A stretch of 8,798 bases of DNA from JANLTP01 sp031363055. Lineage in GTDB: Bacteria; Pseudomonadota; Gammaproteobacteria; Burkholderiales; Burkholderiaceae_E. Position numbers and translations under genes: made by a program. The stretch covers positions 1 to 8,798 of the forward strand of contig JANLTP010000192.1 of the NCBI GenBank assembly GCA_031363055.1. The letters run 5' to 3'. Below the pieces are notes generated by a model, which ran no database searches, was not told the DNA's origin, and saw only the letters and a list, made by a program, of their open reading frames with translations. This document shows, one piece after another, positions 5,938 to 8,798 of the stretch (positions within the stretch are counted from its first letter, which is position 1; each line of letters opens with the position of its first letter).

Positions 5938-6846
5938 CTAGGTCTGTTGAGTTTGCTGAATTCCAGCCAACATCCAGCCCGACTTGCCGTCGCGCGGCTT
6001 GACCATGTGCCAGACTTCGTCGACGCCTTCAGCCGACGGCTCCGAATCCTCGCGGATAACACCGGTGAAGCGCACGCTGACCACGTAACGGCTTTCTTCC
6101 TCGGCCACATCAAAAACAGTCGCATTGATCGAAACGACATCGGTCTTTTGCTTGGCACCTGCGCGATCGGTGATTTGCATGCGGACCTCGGCGAACATCT
6201 CGGGCGTCGTGAAGTTGCGAATATCTTCAACGTCACCTGCGTCGTTGGCCGCCTGCAGTCGAATGAAGTTGACTTTAGCATTGCGCTCGAAGCCCGCCTT
6301 ATCGAAATCAGCCGGAATATTTCCCGGACGTGCGTCACCCTGAGCCGCGTCGTTCGTCAGAGCCGGCACCGGTGCAGCGGAACTCGAACCCGGCATCGCT
6401 ACTTCAAACGGTTTGCGTCCGGCAAGGCCATCTTGGGCGCCCGCACCGGCGTATTGCAGTCCGGAACCACCGGCGGCCTGTTTAGCCATGGCGCGACGAC
6501 GCATCACGAAGCCGACGATCATCACGACGGCCATCGCCAGCAAAGCGAACATCATGATGTTAGCGAGACCCTCACCAAAACCCAGATGTGAGGCGAGTGC
6601 TGCGAGACCGAGGCCGGCGGCCAAGCCAGCCAGTGGGCCCATCCAGGAGCGCTTGGGCGCAGCTTGCGGGGCGGCTGCCGGCTTGCCCGCTTGCGACGGT
6701 GCTGCCGACGGTGATTGATTCGGAGTGGCCTGACGCTGCATACCCGAAGACTGTCCACCGCCCAATCGTTTAGCAGCCTCGGCGTCGGTCGTGGCGATCG
6801 AAAATCCAAACGCCAGGATGGCGATCAGCAAAGAAAATAGTCTCAT
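5938..6846 (-). CDS. Tim44-domain membrane protein
   Basis: Numbered from the ATG at 6846 this is a 302-residue protein. It opens with a signal sequence or first membrane anchor (1-24) ending DAEAAKRLGGG, a junction typical of Tim44-like proteins in Betaproteobacteria. A Pro/Ala/Gln-rich linker (38-66) follows, then two hydrophobic stretches (about 70-88 and 94-114), a basic MRRR stop and a Gly/Ala-rich linker to about 175. The C-terminal Tim44-like domain (about 180-297) includes DKAGFERNAKVNFIRLQAA and ends DGKSGWMLAGIQQTQ. The name comes from the mitochondrial import motor partner, whose domain resembles this one; the bacterial role is not established. The start is chosen by GGAG at 6856-6853, 6 nt from the ATG. 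It is monocistronic as far as seen, with two terminators downstream. Confidence 0.88.
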   Translation of the reverse strand: MRLFSLLIAILAFGFSIATTDAEAAKRLGGGQSSGMQRQATPNQSPSAAPSQAGKPAAAPQAAPKRSWMGPLAGLAAGLGLAALASHLGFGEGLANIMMFALLAMAVVMIVGFVMRRRAMAKQAAGGSGLQYAGAGAQDGLAGRKPFEVAMPGSSSAAPVPALTNDAAQGDARPGNIPADFDKAGFERNAKVNFIRLQAANDAGDVEDIRNFTTPEMFAEVRMQITDRAGAKQKTDVVSINATVFDVAEEESRYVVSVRFTGVIREDSEPSAEGVDEVWHMVKPRDGKSGWMLAGIQQTQQT

Positions 6847-6853
6847 CAATGAC

Positions 6854-6870
6854 TCCAGTTGCAAAGAGTT
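6854..6870. repeat. 17-bp direct repeat, copy 1
   Basis: TCCAGTTGCAAAGAGTT here and TCCAATTGCAAAGTGTT at 7006-7022 match at 15 of 17 positions. This copy lies in the 5' untranslated region of the Tim44 gene and overlaps its ribosome binding site. The two copies bracket the divergent promoter region. Confidence 0.5.
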
Positions 6871-7005
6871 AGAACTCCGACGATATTACTCTGAAAATCC
6901 GGGCGGATACAGCGAGAATAGTAGAGCCATCAATTCGGGAAAAACTGATGATTCGCTGGTTAGATGCAGTGATTTTTACCTGATTTTTCATCCCGATAAT
7001 ACCGC

Positions 7006-7022
7006 TCCAATTGCAAAGTGTT
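7006..7022. repeat. 17-bp direct repeat, copy 2
   Basis: This is the second copy of the repeat, 152 bp from the first in the same orientation. It lies about 55 bp upstream of the HAD-UbiA start and upstream of the TATAAT box. It may be a shared regulator site or the trace of a small duplication. Confidence 0.5.
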
Positions 7023-7064
7023 GTTAACAGTGCAGGTTGCGGTGCTGCCACACAATGGGACACC

Positions 7065-7070
7065 TATAAT
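7065..7070 (+). promoter_or_regulatory. Consensus -10 box (TATAAT) immediately before the HAD-UbiA gene
   Basis: An exact TATAAT lies 7 bp upstream of the ATG at 7078. No good -35 hexamer is visible at 16-18 bp (the 17-bp position reads GTGCTG), and there is no extended -10 TG. If it is used, transcription would start at or within a few bases of the start codon. The larger divergent gap (6847-7077) also holds A/T tracts at 6940-6944, 6973-6977 and 6984-6988. Confidence 0.5.
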
Positions 7071-7077
7071 TGTGGGT

Positions 7078-8514
7078 ATGGCTGACGACTCCCCGGAACC
7101 CGCACTGTTTGTCGATCTCGATGGCACGCTTTTGCGTACCGACATGCTGTGGGAAAGTTTCTCAAGCGCCATGCGTTTCAGCCCGATGGGCGCCGTTCGG
7201 GGAGTGGCGCAATTGGCCGACGGTCGCGCCGCCCTGAAACAGTCGCTGGCGCAGGCTTCTTCCATTGATGCGGCCATGTTGCCGTATCGCGTGGCCTTCC
7301 TTGAATGGATCAAGGAGGAGGCGGCGCGCGGTCGCAGGGTCTTTTTGGCGACCGGAACCGACGAAGTGTTGGCCGAGAAAATTGCCGATTACCTGAAATT
7401 CTTCTCCGGCATCATCGCCAGCGACGGTGAAAACAATCGCAAGGGCAAGTCGAAACTGGAGGCCATTCGCGAGTTGATCGGAACCGAACGCTTCGATTAT
7501 TGCGGAAATGGCCGCGATGATCTGCCGATCTTTGCCGAAGCCCGTCGCTCGATCGTGGTGGCTGCGCCCTCTGACGTGTTGCGGGCAGCTCAAACGCTCG
7601 GCAATGTAGACCGGGTGTTTGTCGACCACAAGGATATGGCTGCCTGGCTGCGCGCGATTCGCCCGTACCAGTGGTTGAAGAACCTACTGATGTTCGTGCC
7701 GCTGCTGACGGCATTCAAGCTCTATGACCTGCATTCCCTGCATCTTGCGGCCTACGGATTTATTGCGTTTTGCATGGCGGCCTCAGGCGGCTACCTGGTC
7801 AACGATATCCTGGATTTGCAGGTCGATCGACGCCATCCGCGCAAGCGCTTGCGGCCTCTGGCCAATGGTGACATCTCGATCGGTGCCGCCTTGTTCGCCG
7901 CGTTCCTGCTGGTGATCGCGGCTTTATCGCTGGCCGCCTACGTGTCGCCCGATCTGGTGCTTTGGATGCTGGTTTATCTGGCCTGCACGTTCAGCTATTC
8001 GCTTAGGTTAAAGCGCACCGCGCTGTTCGACATCGCGATGCTGGCCATGCTCTATACCTGCCGTGTGTTGGCCGGGGGCGCCGCGATCGGTGTCAAGGTC
8101 TCATTCTGGCTATTGGCATTTTCAGCGTTTCTGTTCTTCAGCCTGGCGCTGGTCAAACGCTGTGGAGAATTGGTCGCCTTGCGCGACCGGCAAGAAGATA
8201 CCGCCGGTGGCCGTGCTTATCGGGTTCAGGATCTCGCTGTTTTACAACCCTTGGGCATTGCGACCACGGTCTGTTCGGTGCTGGTGTTCGCGCTGTTCGT
8301 CAGTTCACCCGAAACGATTTCACGGTATCCGTCACCGGCGTTGTTGTGGCTGAGCATTGCGGCCTTGATGCTTTGGCTGGCCCGAATCTGGCTCGTCGCC
8401 AATCGCGGCGACATGCATGACGACCCCCTCATTTTTGCGATCTCGAATCGCGTGAGCCTGGCCTTGCTCAGCTTGATGCTGCTGGGCTTTACGGCGGCGG
8501 CGACGCTGCCGTAA
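7078..8514 (+). CDS. HAD-UbiA fusion: polyprenyl-phosphate phosphoribosyltransferase-like prenyltransferase
   Basis: This 478-residue inner-membrane protein has two parts. Residues 8-180 form a HAD-type hydrolase domain: motif I FVDLDGT (11-17, nucleophile D13), motif II T92, the motif III lysine around K122-K124 and motif IV GNGRDD (143-148). Residues 190-478 form a UbiA-type membrane domain with about eight or nine hydrophobic helices: first Asp motif NDILDLQVD (242-250) followed by RRHPRKRLRP, second motif YSLRLKR...D (307-318). The UbiA part resembles decaprenyl-phosphate phosphoribosyltransferases, which make a polyprenyl-linked ribose or arabinose donor for cell envelope sugars. The HAD part could remove the 5'-phosphate of that product, but this is inference. 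The ATG at 7078 is chosen because motif I begins 10 residues later; GTG at 7072 is in frame and close. No clear Shine-Dalgarno is present. No other genes of such a pathway are in the window. Confidence 0.9.
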   Translation: MADDSPEPALFVDLDGTLLRTDMLWESFSSAMRFSPMGAVRGVAQLADGRAALKQSLAQASSIDAAMLPYRVAFLEWIKEEAARGRRVFLATGTDEVLAEKIADYLKFFSGIIASDGENNRKGKSKLEAIRELIGTERFDYCGNGRDDLPIFAEARRSIVVAAPSDVLRAAQTLGNVDRVFVDHKDMAAWLRAIRPYQWLKNLLMFVPLLTAFKLYDLHSLHLAAYGFIAFCMAASGGYLVNDILDLQVDRRHPRKRLRPLANGDISIGAALFAAFLLVIAALSLAAYVSPDLVLWMLVYLACTFSYSLRLKRTALFDIAMLAMLYTCRVLAGGAAIGVKVSFWLLAFSAFLFFSLALVKRCGELVALRDRQEDTAGGRAYRVQDLAVLQPLGIATTVCSVLVFALFVSSPETISRYPSPALLWLSIAALMLWLARIWLVANRGDMHDDPLIFAISNRVSLALLSLMLLGFTAAATLP

Positions 8515-8798
8515 TCATCGTCGGCGGCGACGCTGTTGTGCCCGATGTCGATGACGGCGTCGTTGTCGGCGACCCAGGCGCGACGCTGCTCGGAAGAATC
8601 AAGCCGGCGTGGTCGTTTCTCGCCTGGTTGACGCCGCTATCGACCGGGTGCCCCGCCAGCCACTGAGCCGGGCAGGGCTTTAGCAATTTTTTTAACGCAT
8701 CGACATCACGATTTTGCGGCGACAACCAGCGATCGAAATCAGCACTGCCCAAAATGACCGGCATGCGTTCGTGAATCGGCTCCATGACTGCGTTCGGG
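8489..8798 (-). CDS. SRAP family protein (YedK/HMCES), N-terminal part beyond the right edge
   Basis: About 102 C-terminal residues of an SOS response-associated peptidase family protein are visible. This family covalently traps abasic sites in single-stranded DNA through an N-terminal cysteine. The readable frame begins PNAVMEPIHERMPVIL, in which the histidine of PIHERMPV corresponds to the conserved active-site histidine (H160 of E. coli YedK). It continues with FDRWLSP, a KPCP turn, and PVDSGVNQARND, the usual end of the domain. The catalytic Cys2 and N75/E105 equivalents lie outside the window. After the domain there is an unusual tail of about 35 residues rich in Pro, Ser, Thr and Ala. 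Its last nine codons overlap the 3' end of the HAD-UbiA gene by 26 bp on the opposite strand. The stop is TAA (8489-8491). Confidence 0.88.
   Translation of the reverse strand, partial: PNAVMEPIHERMPVILGSADFDRWLSPQNRDVDALKKLLKPCPAQWLAGHPVDSGVNQARNDHAGLILPSSVAPGSPTTTPSSTSGTTASPPTMITAASPPP
8495..8535. repeat. 14-bp direct repeat across the convergent gene ends
   Basis: CGGCGGCGACGCTG occurs exactly at 8495-8508 and 8522-8535, 27 bp apart. The first copy lies in the last codons of the HAD-UbiA gene and the second beyond its stop. On the minus strand both encode the ASPP motif of the SRAP tail. No hairpin with a T-run is seen between the two genes. Confidence 0.6.

Noticed and set aside
5779..6591. 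270-codon plus-strand open frame
   Set aside because: It crosses the two terminators and lies antisense to the Tim44 gene, whose frame has a signal peptide, membrane segments and the family domain.

Overview
The base composition (GC-rich genes, AT-richer gaps), the gene families and weak GGAG-type ribosome binding sites suggest a chromosomal segment of a Betaproteobacterium, probably Burkholderiales. This is an inference from gene content only; no rRNA or housekeeping marker is present.

Left half (1-4860, minus strand): a catabolic operon read right to left. Its order is an SMP-30/gluconolactonase-like lactonase, a GntR/FCD repressor, a beta-decarboxylating dehydrogenase of the isopropylmalate/tartrate type, a Gfo/Idh/MocA oxidoreductase, and the substrate-binding protein of a TRAP transporter, which is cut by the left edge. 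The set reads as uptake of a carboxylated substrate (TRAP), lactone opening, and two NAD(P)-linked oxidation steps, all under a local FCD repressor. The substrate cannot be named from the sequence. Just upstream of the first gene (4934-4974) is a near-perfect inverted repeat made of two GTATAC-centred palindromes 23 bp apart. It overlaps a plausible -35 element and is the obvious operator. Between the oxidoreductase and the TRAP gene lies a degenerate 8-bp tandem repeat array (about 873-966) that runs into the oxidoreductase stop codon.

Middle (4861-6846): diverging from the operon is a plus-strand gene for an exported protein of unknown function. It converges on a minus-strand gene for a Tim44-domain membrane protein. 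Two stacked terminator hairpins separate their 3' ends.

Right (6847-8798): a divergent intergenic region with AT-rich phased tracts, a repeated 17-mer and a TATAAT box only 7 bp from an ATG leads into a HAD-UbiA fusion, a probable polyprenyl-phosphate phosphoribosyltransferase-type enzyme. It converges on, and overlaps by 26 bp, the 3' end of an SRAP (YedK/HMCES) gene whose 5' part lies beyond the right edge.

Most genes belong to known families. The parts most worth follow-up are the paired operator, the octamer array, the Phe at the usual catalytic Tyr of the dehydrogenase, the HAD-UbiA fusion and its possibly leaderless start, and the orphan secreted protein.
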